A DNA stretch of 64,000 nucleotides from Nectonema munidae (GCA_030549495.1 JAUIRK010001047.1:1054001-1118000); one strand, 5' to 3'. Shown: positions 1 to 12,538, numbered from the stretch's first letter. The notes: generated by a model from the sequence alone, not told the origin. Program-made: numbers and translations.

Positions 1-1199
1 TGTTCTCCATGTTTTGGTTACATAAAATGATATTTTACCAAAATTCTTCTGTCGCAGGTGGAACACATTTTAAATCCAATGGCTTCTTCGTGGAGATGAT
101 CAACCAATGAATCAACGTCAATATAGAACGCGTTTCATGTCAGTTTCTAAGTAACCTTATGCATTGAAACATGAGGAAAATATTGTAAAAATTCTTCATA
201 AAGCGAATCAAAATATTACAAGATTTCTTTCTTCATATCTCCACTATACTGTTCTAAATAATTGACTTCTCAATAAGTTCATTACTTCATATTTGTCATA
301 TGAATGATGATGTATTTCTTTTTCATTGATGTAATATGGGTTTTATTCATACAAGCGGCTTGCAGGCCTTTTGAATTTTTCCCAACTATAAATATGAAAT
401 GTCTTTTTCTTTTTAAATTTTTTATTTAATTCTTCTTTATATGTTTAGGCGTGCATTACAATTTTATTTTATCAATTAATAAATCTTATCTGAATTTTTT
501 TTTATTTTTTAATAAATGTTATAATTTAATAGAGACTTTTAAAATGATGTTTAAAAGTTATTAATACAAAATATTTAAAAAATATATATACCTAAAATAT
601 TTTCTTAGTATCGGAATCGGCATCGGAACAAAACTTTAGATCGGCAAATCATTACTTACTATATATATATTTATATAAATGCAAAAGTATTAATTCATTA
701 ACTGTTAATTATCATCAGCAATTATATTATTAAATTTAGAATTTATACTTTGAATAAAAATATTTATATTTTTAATTATATAGCTTCTTATTTAATTAGC
801 AGGGTAGAAAGATCTGTAGTGGTTATCAGATGCAAAAGGTACATTTGAGATATGCTAGTTGGATATTAGATTAAATGTTTTCTTATAGGTGATCATGAGA
901 TCAATGTGTGATTATATGGATTTGAGGTCTGAAAATCTTTGAAATGTAGGAGATTTTGAGTTGTCGGCAAAACATAGGTTTTATGTGAATAGAAAAAAAT
1001 CCAGTAGTGTGATGGGAAAAGAAATATATGATGGTGATATGGGGGAGTTTGTAATTTAATGCTTATGGTTTATTGATTGGGATAATAGTGTATTTTTCGG
1101 AAAAGGGAATATCGTATGGGTTAATACAAGCGGCTTGACAGTAGAAATTTTAACATTTGTATATTTGGATCGTATTATTATAAATTTTACTTTTAATTT
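1..1199. other. AT-rich DNA, no gene seen
   Basis: No open frame of credible composition is visible on either strand. The word ACAAGCGGCTTG occurs at 351 and again at 1126, each time shortly after TATGGGTT, so a small repeated piece is present. It resembles the 'gatacaagcg' word in the body of the SINE family annotated further on, but the match is too short to assign. Confidence 0.5.
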
Positions 1200-2300
1200 G
1201 TAAATATAGACTGGGGATGAGTGGAATGGTGAGTTTTAGTTTTTTTGGCAGTTGAAACATGGAAGTTTGTACGAATAATTTTTAAATACACATTCGGTTA
1301 TAGAGTTGCTGTTATGACCACAGTAGTAACAATTTGATGATCTAGATTTGCAGTATGTGGAGCGATGTCCATGTTTTTATAATTGGAGCAATGTGAAAGG
1401 GTTCGTATGGAGATATTGTTGTAAGGATAGTATATTCTAAAAAAATTATCCTATGTGACTATCGATATACAATAAACCTGAGTAATTGGGAATTCTTCGT
1501 TCTACTATTTACTTCTGTTCTTCTGAGTACTAGATCCGTCGACTTAAATTGTTATAAATTCTACTTCTAAATTGTAAATATAGACTGGGCATGAGTGGGA
1601 TGGTGAGTTTTTGTTTTGTTGGCAGTTGAAACATGGAAGTTTGTACGAATAATTTTTAAATAGACATTCGGTTATAGAGTTACTGTTATGACCGCAGTAG
1701 TAACAATTTGACGATCTAGATTTGCAGTATGTGGAGCGATGTCCATGTTTTTACAATTGGAGCAATATGAAAGGGTGCGTATGGAGATTATTGTTGTAAG
1801 GATAGTATATTCTAAAAAAATTATCTTATGTGACTATCGATATACAATTAACCTGAGTAATCGGGAATTCTTCGTTCTGCTATTTAGTTCTGTTCTTCTT
1901 AGTATTAGATCCGTCGACTTAAATTGTTATAAATTCTACTTCTAATTTGTAAATATAGACTGGGCATGAGTGGGATGGTGAGTTTTAGTTTTGTTGGCAG
2001 TTGAAACATGGAAGTTTGTACGAATAATTTTTAAATAGACATTCGGTTATATAGTTGCTGTTATGACCACAGTAGTAACAATTTGATGATGTAGATTGGC
2101 AGTATGTGGAGCGATGTCCATGTTTTTACAATTGGAGCAATGTGAAAGGGTGCGTATGGAGATTATTGTTGTAAGGATAGTATATTCTAAAAAAATTATC
2201 TTATGTGACTATCGATATACAATAAACCTAAGTAATTGAGAATTCTTCGTTCTGCTATTTAGTTCTGTTCTTCTGAGTACTAGATCCGTCGACTTAAATT
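1200..2300 (-). repeat. three-unit tandem repeat of about 375 bp carrying LINE ORF1-like zinc knuckles
   Basis: The word GTAAATATAGACTGG starts at 1200, 1574 and 1949, giving a period of 374-375 bp; the third unit runs to about 2300. The units differ by scattered point changes. Read on the minus strand, each unit encodes pieces such as HRSTYCKSRSSNCYYCG and LPCFNCQQNKNSPSH followed by CPVY. This cysteine spacing and the trailing CP-x-Y resemble the triple CCHC zinc-knuckle region of jockey/I-type LINE ORF1 proteins. That family assignment is from memory. The frame changes within the first knuckle, so no intact protein is encoded. The simplest reading is a fragment of a LINE ORF1 amplified in tandem. 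Confidence 0.7.
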
Positions 2301-4289
2301 TAAGAAGCAAAGAAGAAAGAAATTTATTAGGGTACACATGTTTGTTGTTAAATAACAATCAAAGTATTTCACAAAATTATAAATTATTATAAAAATAAGT
2401 TAAAACAGTTAAAAAAAATATTTTAAAGATTGTCACAAGGTATAAGTCCAAAAACAGTTTCATGGTACGAGCTATGTTAGACATATTCGTTTATACGTAG
2501 TCTGCCTATAGTACCGACTATATAGTATATACTCATATTGTAAAATATATATTTTAGAGATAACTTATATACTCATATCATGTATATTTTGGACGGAGTC
2601 AAATTTCAGACACAGTTTGTTCCAAATCTAGCATGCTCTAAATTGTCTATATTTTTAATTGTATAACATTTAGTGAATATTATATACCAATAATATATAA
2701 GGTATTGCTTACCTTCTAAATTATGTATTTTTTTTTTAGCATATCTCTTTTATAATTTTATCCTTTTTTTAGGAACAAGATACATTCCGTTCTGTCGTTT
2801 TTTTCCGGGTTTTCTTCCTCTAAGATTTTTATGGCTAGGTAGTCTATGGCGACCCTATTTTAACTTTTTTGTAATCAAGGTAACACTAGACATTAAAATT
2901 GTTTCCCATTTTGGGAGCGAGATTCTATATTTCACTTAGCTGTATTCATATATTTGAAATATATATTCTTATAAGATGATATATATCAAGATATAGCTAT
3001 GTAGTACAAGGTCTTTTAATAAGTGTTTGTGGGAAAGATAGTCTAGATAAATCGTGGGATCAGCTTTCCGTTCGAGACAACGATATCAGTAAGGATGGGT
3101 GAGAACGTCACAGACAATTCTTATCTTAACTTTGATTAGAATGCATAATATTGATTTTTGGTGTATATAGAAGGTATCTATATATTTCAGGAGTAAAGGT
3201 TCTATAAGCGCAGTATAAATATGAGTGCTCAGATTTCAAAAATTTTAGGCGATTAGTGAGACAAGTGTTTGGAAAATTTTATTTTCTTTACTTATTTGTG
3301 CTGAGAGATTATTAATGTCAATGCAATTTTGGATACTATGTAGGACTAAACGTGGATTGTGTTGTGTAATATCAGTAGAATTCGAACCTTTCTTAGTTAG
3401 ATTTTTTCGCTGTAATTGACGAATTGAAAGTAAAGTGTCATTGAATTTGAGCTCTAAGCTTGTCTATGAATTGTTGCCATTTAAGAACCTCTTTGCTTTT
3501 AGTTTTTGGTTTTGCATTAGACGTGATTGTAGAAATTGCGGTGCATTGAACTGCATGTAAAATGGATGTCGTTGAATCATACGGTTGAAATGCAGTGATA
3601 GGTTTGTCTTTTTTGTCGGTAATTCTATTTTAGATGAATGGATGGTGAGCATTTCTGATTTCAGATGAAGTAGGTTTTCTTCTATAGGTTTGTCATTATT
3701 TTATGAGTAATTGTATTTTAGAAGAATAAATTGTGATAATTTTAGATTTTAAATGGGCTAGATCTTTTTTGCACTCTTTATGCTAATATTTTAGTATTAA
3801 AAAAAAGAAGTAAAAAAGTTTTAACTTGTGAAACTCACAAGTTTATAAATGTATTTACTGAAGTTTTTGATGAGTATCTCAAAATATTCCCCTTATACAT
3901 TTTATTAACTAATTTAATTTAAAACACAAATATTTTACGTATTTATTAAAGGGATTAGTGAATTGGGAGTGATTAATTTATGTCAATGTTAATTATTTAA
4001 TGCCAACCCCAATAAAACGTATTTATAAAGGCATACTTTTAATTTTATAATTTTTATTATGTTCTCATATTTATTTTGTTTAGAAAATTTTCATTAGGTG
4101 AAATTTTTTTAAAAACCTCTTTTTGATAAGGTATTTTGATTTTTTAATACAAATTGAAAGAGGAAATTTTTTGTCAACAATTGGAGATATTATTATTTAC
4201 ACAACTTGTAGGTCACAAAGAACTAGATGGCAAAATATTTATCTTAAATTATTTTAATGTTTCAATATATTTTGGTATTCCTAATTAAG
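2301..4289. other. AT-rich DNA, no gene established
   Basis: Mostly low-complexity AT-rich sequence. A 62-codon minus-strand frame at 3464-3652 (about KIELPTKKTNLSLHFNRM) has slightly more balanced composition than its surroundings, but I recognise no domain. It could be an upstream part of the LINE relic next door. Confidence 0.4.
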
Positions 4290-4430
4290 GAAAGATGGCT
4301 TAGTGGTAGAAGCGAAGGGTCTTGATCCAGATGATAAGGGTTAGATACCCGGATCTTGACTATTGTTTCCGTCTGTCTACCTATGGAAGATTATTCTTCT
4401 CTATGGATGCGATATCGAGATCTAAAGAAA
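4290..4430 (+). mobile_element. tRNA-derived SINE-like element (family 2)
   Basis: A polymerase III A-box-like word, TGGCTTAGTGG, lies at 4296-4306 and a B-box-like word, GGTTAGATACC, at 4339-4349, about 33 bp further on, as in a tRNA promoter. The sequence then continues into a non-tRNA tail containing GGATGCGATATCGAGA. A reverse-oriented piece of the same tail occurs at 6773-6818. A promoter plus a repeated tail suggests a SINE rather than a functional tRNA; I cannot fold a sound cloverleaf here. Confidence 0.5.
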
Positions 4431-5770
4431 AAATTATATATGCAAGATATTTATTGGTAGTAGGTAGGTAGGAAGAAATATTTATAAGTTGGAAACTTGA
4501 AAGGATTTTTTTCTAAAGTTTAATATTAAATTGGTTGTAATTAACACAGCTTATAAACTGCAGAGAGTTTGAAAGCTAACAATTTTAAAAATATTTTAGT
4601 TGTAATTTTTTAATTTTTTTTTGTTTTCTTTCGCATCAAGTCTTTACGATTTTGTAAATGAAAAAACAAGCTATATAATTAAAAATAGTAAATATTAATA
4701 TTTTTAAATTTATTGTTAATTTTAAATTTTAACTTATGTATAATATGTATATATATATATATTTCAGTGTGCCATTAAAGAGTATTTGATGTTTGCTTTA
4801 AATTCCTGCTAATTTTTTATTATGACATCGTAATTTTATCGTTCACTCTTTTCAATTTTACGAAAATTTTTTCTATAATATATTTAATTATGTTTCAAGT
4901 TTTTTTGAGGAAGTGTATTATTAAAGTTTGTTTTATATTCTTTAAAAATTTTATAAATCCTTTTTCCTTTCTGATAGGATTTTTTTATGCATAATATGAG
5001 AAAACTATAAATAATTTAGAATTAGTTAGGGTAGTAATGAAATTATTATACTTGTATTTTATCAAAAATCTTATCATTATCCTTAAATAATAGTCAATAA
5101 ATGAATATTTTTTTATGAAAGAAACTAGATTTTTTTGAATTTTTAAATTTAGTAAAATTGCATCTAAAAGGTTTATATTTATTTGTTCATATTGGGGCTG
5201 TTAAGTAAGAGGATGTTCACGGAATAAGAAAGAATAAAGAAATATATTTTTCACTCCATTACTCAAATCGGTTGATTGATTGAATCTATCTTATTTTTAG
5301 GAACTAACATGATTTGATTTATTGTTGATATTTAAAATTTTATTTGTAATTATTATTATATAATGTAGCTAAGCTCCTAAATTTTGCTTGATGGTTTGAA
5401 AAATATTTTTATGGTAATATTTTTTACCCCGTAGTAAGAGTAGGGGTAACGTAAAAAATTTTTTATTGAATAATTCCTAAATTTCCACTACTCTCCAGCT
5501 GTGGTTCATACGAAACAATATATGACCTTTTTTTTTATAATTTAACTTATTTACGTTTTTAATATTTAAATATTCTTTAATATTGTTATATTTCTCCATA
5601 GGATAATATATCATCGTTTAAATTTGAGTAGTTTTATAAATTATTGTAAATCCCTCTTCGATGGTTATTTTACCGTCCTTAGAAGTCCCAACAATATTTA
5701 GAACCCCATAAACTTAATAATACAGATATAAATTTATGAAATATGAGAAAAAACTGTATCAACCAATAAA
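4431..5770. other. AT-rich DNA, no gene seen
   Basis: Long A/T runs and no plausible coding frame on either strand. Nothing else was recognised. Confidence 0.5.
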
Positions 5771-5905
5771 TTAGGCTCATGATCAATGATATATCATGTC
5801 TTTATTCTGACATATACAATAGAAAACATAACGTGATAACAACAAATCTACACTAATTCAGATATTGATGAAACTAGCCACTGTTACAGATCCTCAATTT
5901 ATTTG
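5771..5905. repeat. dispersed repeat, copy 1
   Basis: Starting at the word GGCTCATGATCAATGAT, this stretch aligns with 28522-28645 through shared words such as ACAACAAATCTACACTAATT and TCAGATATTGATGAAA, with point changes and small gaps. The family is not recognised and no coding potential is visible. Confidence 0.55.
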
Positions 5906-7089
5906 GACAATAAATATTCCAATAAATTGTGTCGTCCTTAGCGGATTCCTTTTGCTACGCGCTTGTTTACAATAGATACCTGTATTAATACGTGTTCAGA
6001 TAATTTTGAAAATTAAAAAGCCACGTTTTAATTTTTATTAAATTCCATGTCTGTTGCGATTCTCTCCCGCTTTGGCGAATAAATTGCACCCTCTCTCCTC
6101 ACATTTGGATAATTGTTCTCTTTCAAGAAGGTTGTGCAAAGAATTATTATTTAACAAAGAGAGCGATTATTTTTCTAACAAATCGCGTTTTCATTTTGAT
6201 CTATCAATTCAAATGGTCGTACATAATCATTTCTATCTTGAGTGCATTATTTTTTTTGTCATTCTCAGAATTTCTTTTATCATCCAATGTTTTTTTCTCT
6301 GATTTAGATGATTTTTTAGTTTTCCTTTCAATATTGCATTTACTAAAATTAAAATGTGTATCAGTGTCTGCTACATTTTTGATCCGCCAAACCTATATCA
6401 GATTTTGCTGAATTTTAGAAGCTTGGGAGAGACAGTTTTTTGAATAATAGTGATTATTATAAAACTAATAAATTATAGAAAAATCCATATATAAATCTGT
6501 AATTTCAGATTTTTATAACAAAAATGCCGATTCTACATATTCCCGATTCATATTAAACGGACAATTACTATTTCTTACAAGAAATGTAACTAATATACTC
6601 CCTTCAAACTCGAAGCTTAGAACTACTTAGAATACATATTTATGGAAATTTTAATTTTTCAACAAGCTCCAAGTTAATTTTAATTCTAGTCATAAAAACA
6701 AATTAAATATTAATTATTTGTAACCAAATTGATTATCTTATTTGATATTTTTGTTTCGAAGCCTTTTCTAGTTATCGATATCGCATCCAAGAAAAATTTT
6801 CCATAGCTGGGCAGATGGTAAGGATGGTCACTTACTAGAAATTTTTTTTATGAAATCACCTGCAAAGGAGGAACTTCTATTTGTAGTTTAAGAATATTTA
6901 TCGCATTTTTCATTTTTTAAAAAAACTTCCCTCTTTCACGTTAAGGAAAAAATTTAAAAAAAGTAAATAATTCATTTTATTTCCAAAAAATTATAAATTG
7001 TTTAAATTTAAACAACTTTTATTAGCACATAAGGTATAAAAAATATAAGTGATTATAAAATATACAAAACACTATTTAAAAATTATTTT
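5906..7089. other. intergenic or intronic AT-rich DNA
   Basis: Two overlapping plus-strand frames near 6054-6411 have no recognisable motif and look accidental. The only item singled out is the SINE tail at 6773-6818. Confidence 0.4.
6773..6818 (-). repeat. SINE family 2 tail fragment
   Basis: The reverse complement reads CCATCTGCCCAGCTATGG, then TGGATGCGATATCGATAAC. It matches the tail of the tRNA-like element at 4290-4430 (CCGTCTGTCTACCTATGG, then TGGATGCGATATCGAGATC). No A or B box is attached here, so this is a truncated copy. Confidence 0.5.
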
Positions 7090-8564
7090 TTCCTATGAAC
7101 TTTTGAGTGACTTGTTTTGAGTTCAAATGTAGTTCCTTCATAAGTTTTACAGCTTCTCCCAGTGCGTCTCCAAGCACTTTATTGCCTTCTTACACCTTGT
7201 CTTGCGAAGTGAGGTCGACAATTCATTAAAGGTGGCTTCGTTGTAGTGTTGCGTCCAAGCGGCGGCTTACTCATAGGAGATAAAGTCGCATGCTGTACCG
7301 AAGAGGATGCGCCAGTCTGGCAACAGAAAAAACGCTATAATAGCGTATATCGCTCGCGAGTTCCTTTTTGCCTGATGTAATTTTGGGAACTTCTTCCTCC
7401 AGATTCGAGGCCAATGTGAAGTTGTTTTGTATTGACGATATGACTGGCATAGTTAATATAAGAACTTGAAATCGTCTCGCCATCCAGGGTTTTCGTCTGT
7501 GTTAACATTTATCCGTTGCAACTTGGTCGTAATCGTCCTGAAGAGAGTCATAATTCTTTGATATTTTGTCAATGAAAAAATAGTTCACTTCTGGTTTGGT
7601 GATTGGCCCTTGAATAAGGAAATTAATAACGTGCTTCAGATGGAGGTCGAGTAACTGGTGTTGACAGCCGATGTACTGTGGCTTCTGAAAGCCTTTGCGC
7701 ATGACATCTTCATGTATCAGTTTTACAATCCCGTGCGAACAACCAGTATTTACTGCAGTCGTATCGCATATTATCATGCAAATATTTTTCCAAGCATTGT
7801 ATTCATTATTTAGCTGATGTCGTTCTTTGTGACCTTGGCAGAATCACTCTTGCATTTTAGAACACCAAGTTTGATTTCAGATGTGACATTTTTCATCAGA
7901 ACTACTTGTTATTCTTCCTCTCTTAGTCTTTTCCAATCAAAGTGGAGACAATAGGGATCTCCACTTTGTAGTTTTTCATTAATTTTGATTTTCATTTCCT
8001 GGCCTTCTCTTATTACTCATTTCCAGATACCAGACTGACTTGGAACTGGCACATTATAACCCCTTTCAGAAATTTTTTGCGAGAACGTCATGCACTTTCT
8101 GTGTCGAAATATTGCTTCTGCGTACAAGTATAAACTTGCTGTTCCAGTGCCTGCTCTTTTGTAGTTCGCTTTGTATTCAGGAGAAGATAACGAGAAAGAA
8201 GAGAGGTACTTTGTTGGAGACTTGGGTGAAGAATAGGAGCCAGATTCAGAAACAGTATCATATGTGGGTTGCGAATGGAAAGGGCTAGGTTGAGTTTAAA
8301 ATGTTACTCGGGTTTGTTTTCTTGGGTGCATTGATTTCAAAGGAGCTTGTTTGACCGTAGAATAACGAACCTTGCCTCCACTCTTAATTTTCCTCGGGTA
8401 GAGTTCTCTGTCCTCCGAGCTTTTCGATTTACCATTCAAAATGGTGACACCAAATAACTGCGAAAGTATTGCAGTGAATTTGTCAAATGGATTCTTTTTG
8501 TCAGATGGATTCTTTTTGTTTTTGTTGTTTATGTTAATCAGACTATTCAGTTTTTTCTGATAAA
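7090..8564 (-). pseudogene. decayed hAT-like transposase (non-BED type)
   Basis: Reading from high to low coordinates, the minus strand shows a Ser/Pro/Thr-rich leader (about 8160-8300), HFDWKRL with a candidate first acidic residue (about 7930), ICDTTAVNTG (about 7770), QKPQYIGCQHQLLDLHL with a C-x-H motif, and FPKLHQAKRNSRAIYAII plus LPDWRILFGTACDFISYE (about 7280-7400). These match, by memory, a transposase family common in arthropod and especially copepod genomes. Stops and frame changes separate the parts, so it is not functional. At its N-terminal side it meets the end of the hAT element at 8565, which suggests that the element inserted into it or removed its beginning. Confidence 0.65.
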
Positions 8565-10998
8565 TAGACCTACCATATTTTTGCAATTAAAAACCGGGAC
8601 GCTTCAGAACAAATGCCTTTATCAGATAAAAAAAATAAAAATACACAGACATGTTTATTTATACTCTGTATAAATAACCATCACATTTATCTGTAGACAA
8701 AACTTTTTTCAAAAAGTTTTTGTTGGATTTGACTTTCTCGTAAAAATCGCAGCAAGAAAGATTCGAATTAATTTTGCAGGTGATTAGGGCTTTCACATTC
8801 TGCTCCAGCATTTTACTTCTTTGATCAGACCCCATGTTATTCATGATGGAAAAAATTCTCTCAACGTAAGTAAACAAAGTATAAATTCAATTAACTTTTC
8901 AAAATGTGGAATCCTTATGTCTTTTTCTTCAAATTTTTTAAATATCTGGATCCATTTCTGTCCAAGAGATGCTTTCTGCCAGCTATCTTCCCTGAAACAT
9001 TCGAAAATATGCTATTTTACAACTACTTCCTCATCAAAGAGAGAGTCGCTGTCAATCATCTGCTTCCTAAACATTAAGTTGATCTGCACTTGTTCCCACG
9101 ATAATTCCGCCTAAAGGTCCACCCAACGGTGAGAATGCAAATCTTCATAAGCTTCATCATAAAGACCCAGATATGATAGACACTTATCATAAAAGTTTCT
9201 TGCTTCTTTGTAAAACCTTTCCACGTTTACTTCACCTGCCTCTTCTAGCTTTCTCAGAGCACCATTGCCTGGGATGGCAAGAAGTTATTTTCTTTCTTTT
9301 CAAGTACGTTTTTCTTTAGTTCTGACAGAACAAGCACCACTTCTATAGCACTGATGCTTTCTTTTTCTAGCTTTAAAATGGTCTGATTGAAATAATTCAA
9401 CTGCCCATGAACGAATTTTAAATAGAGCTCTTGAGTTGGGTCTTCAAAACAGTTTTTGATTAGCGTAGAACAACCTTCTTGGGAGTTGAAGTAACTTCTT
9501 AATCCTTCAAACATTTCAAGTATTCTTTGTAAAGCTGGTAGCAAAGAAAGAAATCTTGTATTTCCGTGCTGCAAAATTCTCTGATATTCAATATCAACAA
9601 AGTCGCAAAAGTGTTTGAGCTCTGTAACGCGAACAGTGTATATATGAAAAAACTTGTAGATTTTTACAACAAGACTTTCGACAGCTACGGGGAGATTATC
9701 TACAGCATGTTTAATGCAATTGTGCACAATGTGAGCTGCACATCCAATTCCTGACAGATTTCTTTGAATATTTTCTTTTACTTTAAAGAAAACATTATTC
9801 TGCCCTCTTCTTTCCAAACCTCCAAAGTTGATGTTACAATTATCTGCGCAAAACCCAGCAAGTTTTTCTTTAAGACCTTTTTGCTGGAGAACCGAAACCA
9901 GGTATTCGCTGAGTATTGCAGCTGTTTCACTTCCAAGTTATGTCAATTCTAAAAGTTTCACTTTCACATCAATATCAGGTACAAAATAACGTTATTTAAT
10001 TCTTGACGTAGTTCAGCAGTTATCATCGGGGCAATGCAATTCATAACCACGGCTTCACATTTTGTTCTTCGAAGAGCAAATTTAGGTTCAAATAATTTTG
10101 AAACTAGCTTAGAGATACAATCTGAACTTCTAAAGGACTGTCCATGAATAGCGGTGTGGTATGCAAAAGTAGCTTCTTTCGCTGCTAAGAGTAGAGACTC
10201 ATCAGAAGAAGCAGCTTTGAAGAAGTTTGTCACACAAGATGACGACATTACTGTCTCAAGAGAAGATTTGTGTTTCTTGGTTTCGGTCTTTAATATCTGA
10301 GCGTCCACCATGGCTAATTGAAAAAAAAACAGATTGATTTGACAATACTTGCAAAGAACTTTGCTATCAACAGTTTCTTTTAAAAATGGATAGTCTCTTT
10401 TAATATCACTGGTAAAATTGCATTTTCTTTTAGGCATTTTAAGATAAATTCTAAATAAGCACAATAATTTAAGCTAGATTTAAATTGAAGGCTAAATTAG
10501 TAGGATAAACTGTTAGATCAAGAAAACTTACTTACTGCTATTTTCAGAATACCTAACCTAATTTAATAAAATTAGCAAAATGTTTTTTGCAGAACAAATT
10601 TATATACCTGTAGCAGTGGCGGCTCGTGGCTTCAATCCATTAATATGCTAAACCTAACTATAATTTTTCATCATGCTTTCAATGCTATTTGTAATTATTA
10701 GATAACCAACCATTTAGATTGGAATATAGATAACCAAACTGTTTAGTCAAAAAAATATTGTAAACTGGACCTTGTAAAATGAATGTTATATATGTTAACT
10801 GTTCATTAGTGGAGGAAGCAGAAAAAGATTAGTGGTGCTGTAGCACCAAAGCACCTCTTCACCAGCCGCTAATCACCTGTAGGCCATGTTAGCTGGTTGA
10901 AGGATTTAACATGGACTTTTCCATCGACCGGTCGGGAAGCCGGGACAAGGCCTTAAACCGGGACTGTCGCGGCTAAACCGGGACGTATGGTAAGTCTA
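8565..10998 (-). mobile_element. hAT transposon with matching terminal inverted repeats
   Basis: The left end reads TAGACCTACCATATTT (8565-8580). The reverse complement of the right end (10998 inward) reads TAGACTTACCATACGTCCC. Both continue into ACCGGGAC-type sub-terminal words, at 8591 and at several places in 10930-10985. The transposase relic between them lies on the minus strand. I could not find an unambiguous 8-bp target duplication; ATAAATAG against ACAAATAG at the two edges is close but overlaps the repeat ends. Confidence 0.7.
8650..10437 (-). pseudogene. hAT transposase, BED-finger/ZBED5-like, degraded
   Basis: The reading starts at ATG 10437 (MPKRKCNF). A BED-type finger start is visible as VLCKYCQ, with TKKHKSS at its far side, but the usual HGG stretch between is replaced by unrelated residues, so the finger is probably dead. 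The core on 9254-9880 holds FCADNCNINFGGL (candidate catalytic Asp), GCAAHIVHNCIKHAVD (the C-x-H motif of the hAT insertion domain), YTVRVTELKHFCDFVDIEY and TRFLSLLPALQRILEMF. The C-terminal dimerisation part near 8800 reads YVERIFSIMNNMGSDQRSKM. Breaks lie between these blocks. The family is long known in animals; the product would bind the element ends and cut and paste them. Confidence 0.8.
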
Positions 10999-11395
10999 CA
11001 AATAGCTATTGAAAAAAATTTCTTGACTTGAAAAAATTAAGTGATTAAGTGACCTTTGCTGAAATTTTTTTTTAACCCGAATCTGACAATATTCATTGAT
11101 ATAAAATTGTAACGATTGAAAACTATTTTTTCCCATTTAAAAACACAAATTTTCATTTTTGCAAAATGTTTGGTGTATTGATGGAACTAAATTTTTACCA
11201 AAATCTCTGAATAATTTGAATGGCTGAACTTTGGTATCATGAACAAAGGTTCTGAAAATATTGAACTTATGCTCCACTAAAAACTAGTTTCTAATGAGAT
11301 AAAATAGAATTATTTTTAATTTAACTCTAAATACAAATTAGAGAGAAGCAGTGGCGTAGCCATAAAAAAGTTGATGGGGAGGGGGGGGGGTGGAT
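10999..11395. repeat. dispersed 380-bp repeat ending in CAGTGGCGTAGCCA and a G run, copy 1
   Basis: This stretch is nearly the same as 37945-38385. Shared words include TGACAATATTCATTGATATA, GTATCATGAACAAAGGTT and AGAGAGAAGCAGTGGCGTAG, followed by AAAAAAGTTGAT and a run of G. CAGTGGCGTAGCCAG is a familiar start of hAT-type terminal repeats in invertebrates, so part of this may be an element edge. A third, shorter relative of the G-run end is at about 26903. Confidence 0.7.
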
Positions 11396-12142
11396 CCTTA
11401 TTACATTATACAGCCTCAGCAAGTAATAATGCAACTGCTATGACCATAGCCTTTATATTATTAGAGAAAATTAGAGAATCTTATGAAATGAATGGCAGGC
11501 TTCAGATTATGCAATTACAACACATTTAATCTTTTTTACTATGACAAAAGTTAATACTGACAACATTCCATTATTTGATGGCAATTTTAAAAGTTTTTTC
11601 TCATTTCTAACGTTTGAAGTTTATTCTATGTATTTTTATTATATGTGCTGCTACGAAGAAGTGACGTCCAGTGGATATTCCTGCGCCTGTGAGGGCTCTG
11701 TGTTAAGTCTTGTTTCTGTCTCTTTCTTTTATAGTTTTATTTATATCTTTTATATAAATTCAATCATTTGGCATAAAGTATAATTTTTAAAGGATTTAAA
11801 ATATATCATTTTTATTTTAAGTGTGCTCTTTTTCATTTTAAGTGCGTCTGCTTTCGAGGATGAAAATCTTATTCTACATGTCCCTTTGTTAGTATAATAA
11901 TTCAAAAATTCGTGGATGAGAAAAGCGGTGGTTATTTTAATTATTTTTTAAGTCAATTTTTTGTTTAAAAACTAATTTAATTTTCATAACTTTTTTTTCC
12001 AATTTTGGATCACCCTGATAACTACATTTTTTATTCCATTTTCCATAGTATATTTACAATATAGTGTCTCTCATTGATTACGATGATGACTTTCATCTCG
12101 TTATAATGAAACGTGTTATTTATTTTTAAATTTCTTTTTCAG
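11396..12142. other. AT-rich DNA before a coding-like stretch
   Basis: A plus-strand frame at 11541-11783 contains EEVTSSGYSCACEGSV. It is surrounded by AT-rich sequence and has no recognisable domain, so I do not call it. The end of the interval (TTTAAATTTCTTTTTCAG, to 12142) is a good splice-acceptor context. Confidence 0.4.
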
Positions 12143-12538
12143 GATTTGCCTTTTCCTTTCTTTCAAAACTTTCTTATACCCAAATAATGTCACATGGAGA
12201 AAACGAGGAAGTGCGATGTCCAAGTCTCGACTCCTTTCCTCTAAATGATGATGCCGTTTCATCTCAGTTATCCTTCCTCAATTTACACGATGGCAGAAAG
12301 TGTAGAAGAAAAATAATCCCTTCCTACTCTCCACTCCAATCCATTTCGATCCTAGTTGATGCCTTAAATCTTTCAATGACGCCCACTTGTGCCATTGGAA
12401 AGCATCACAATAAAAAGCCTTCCTCTCCCTCTCTACACAAGGATCTTTTCAAGCTTTCTGAAAGCTGCTTCAAAGCCAAATCAATATCTCCTCAGAGTCA
12501 AAGTGATTTTCAATATTTTGATATTTTTAATCTAACAT
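12143..12538 (+). CDS. candidate upstream coding exon, possibly of the SETD2-like gene
   Basis: A polypyrimidine tract ending in CAG at 12142 precedes an open stretch of about 130 codons with clearly higher GC than its surroundings. From ATG 12187 it reads MSHGENEEVRCPSLDSFP, then a Ser/Pro/Lys-rich sequence (SPSLHKDLFKLSESCFK) without a known domain. Possible donors at 12497, 12503 and 12539 all leave one base over (phase 1). That is exactly what the first sure exon of the methyltransferase at 34288 needs. The long disordered, serine-rich character would suit a SETD2 N-terminus, but no diagnostic motif is present. It could equally belong to another gene. If the link is true, all of 12.6-34.3 kb is one repeat-filled intron. 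Confidence 0.35.

Noticed and set aside
4290-4360. Functional tRNA gene
   Set aside because: A- and B-box-like words are present, but I could not fold a proper acceptor stem, and the tail is repeated elsewhere as in a SINE.
6054-6411. Two overlapping plus frames as small proteins
   Set aside because: They are rich in F, L, I and S from AT-rich DNA, mutually overlapping and without any domain.
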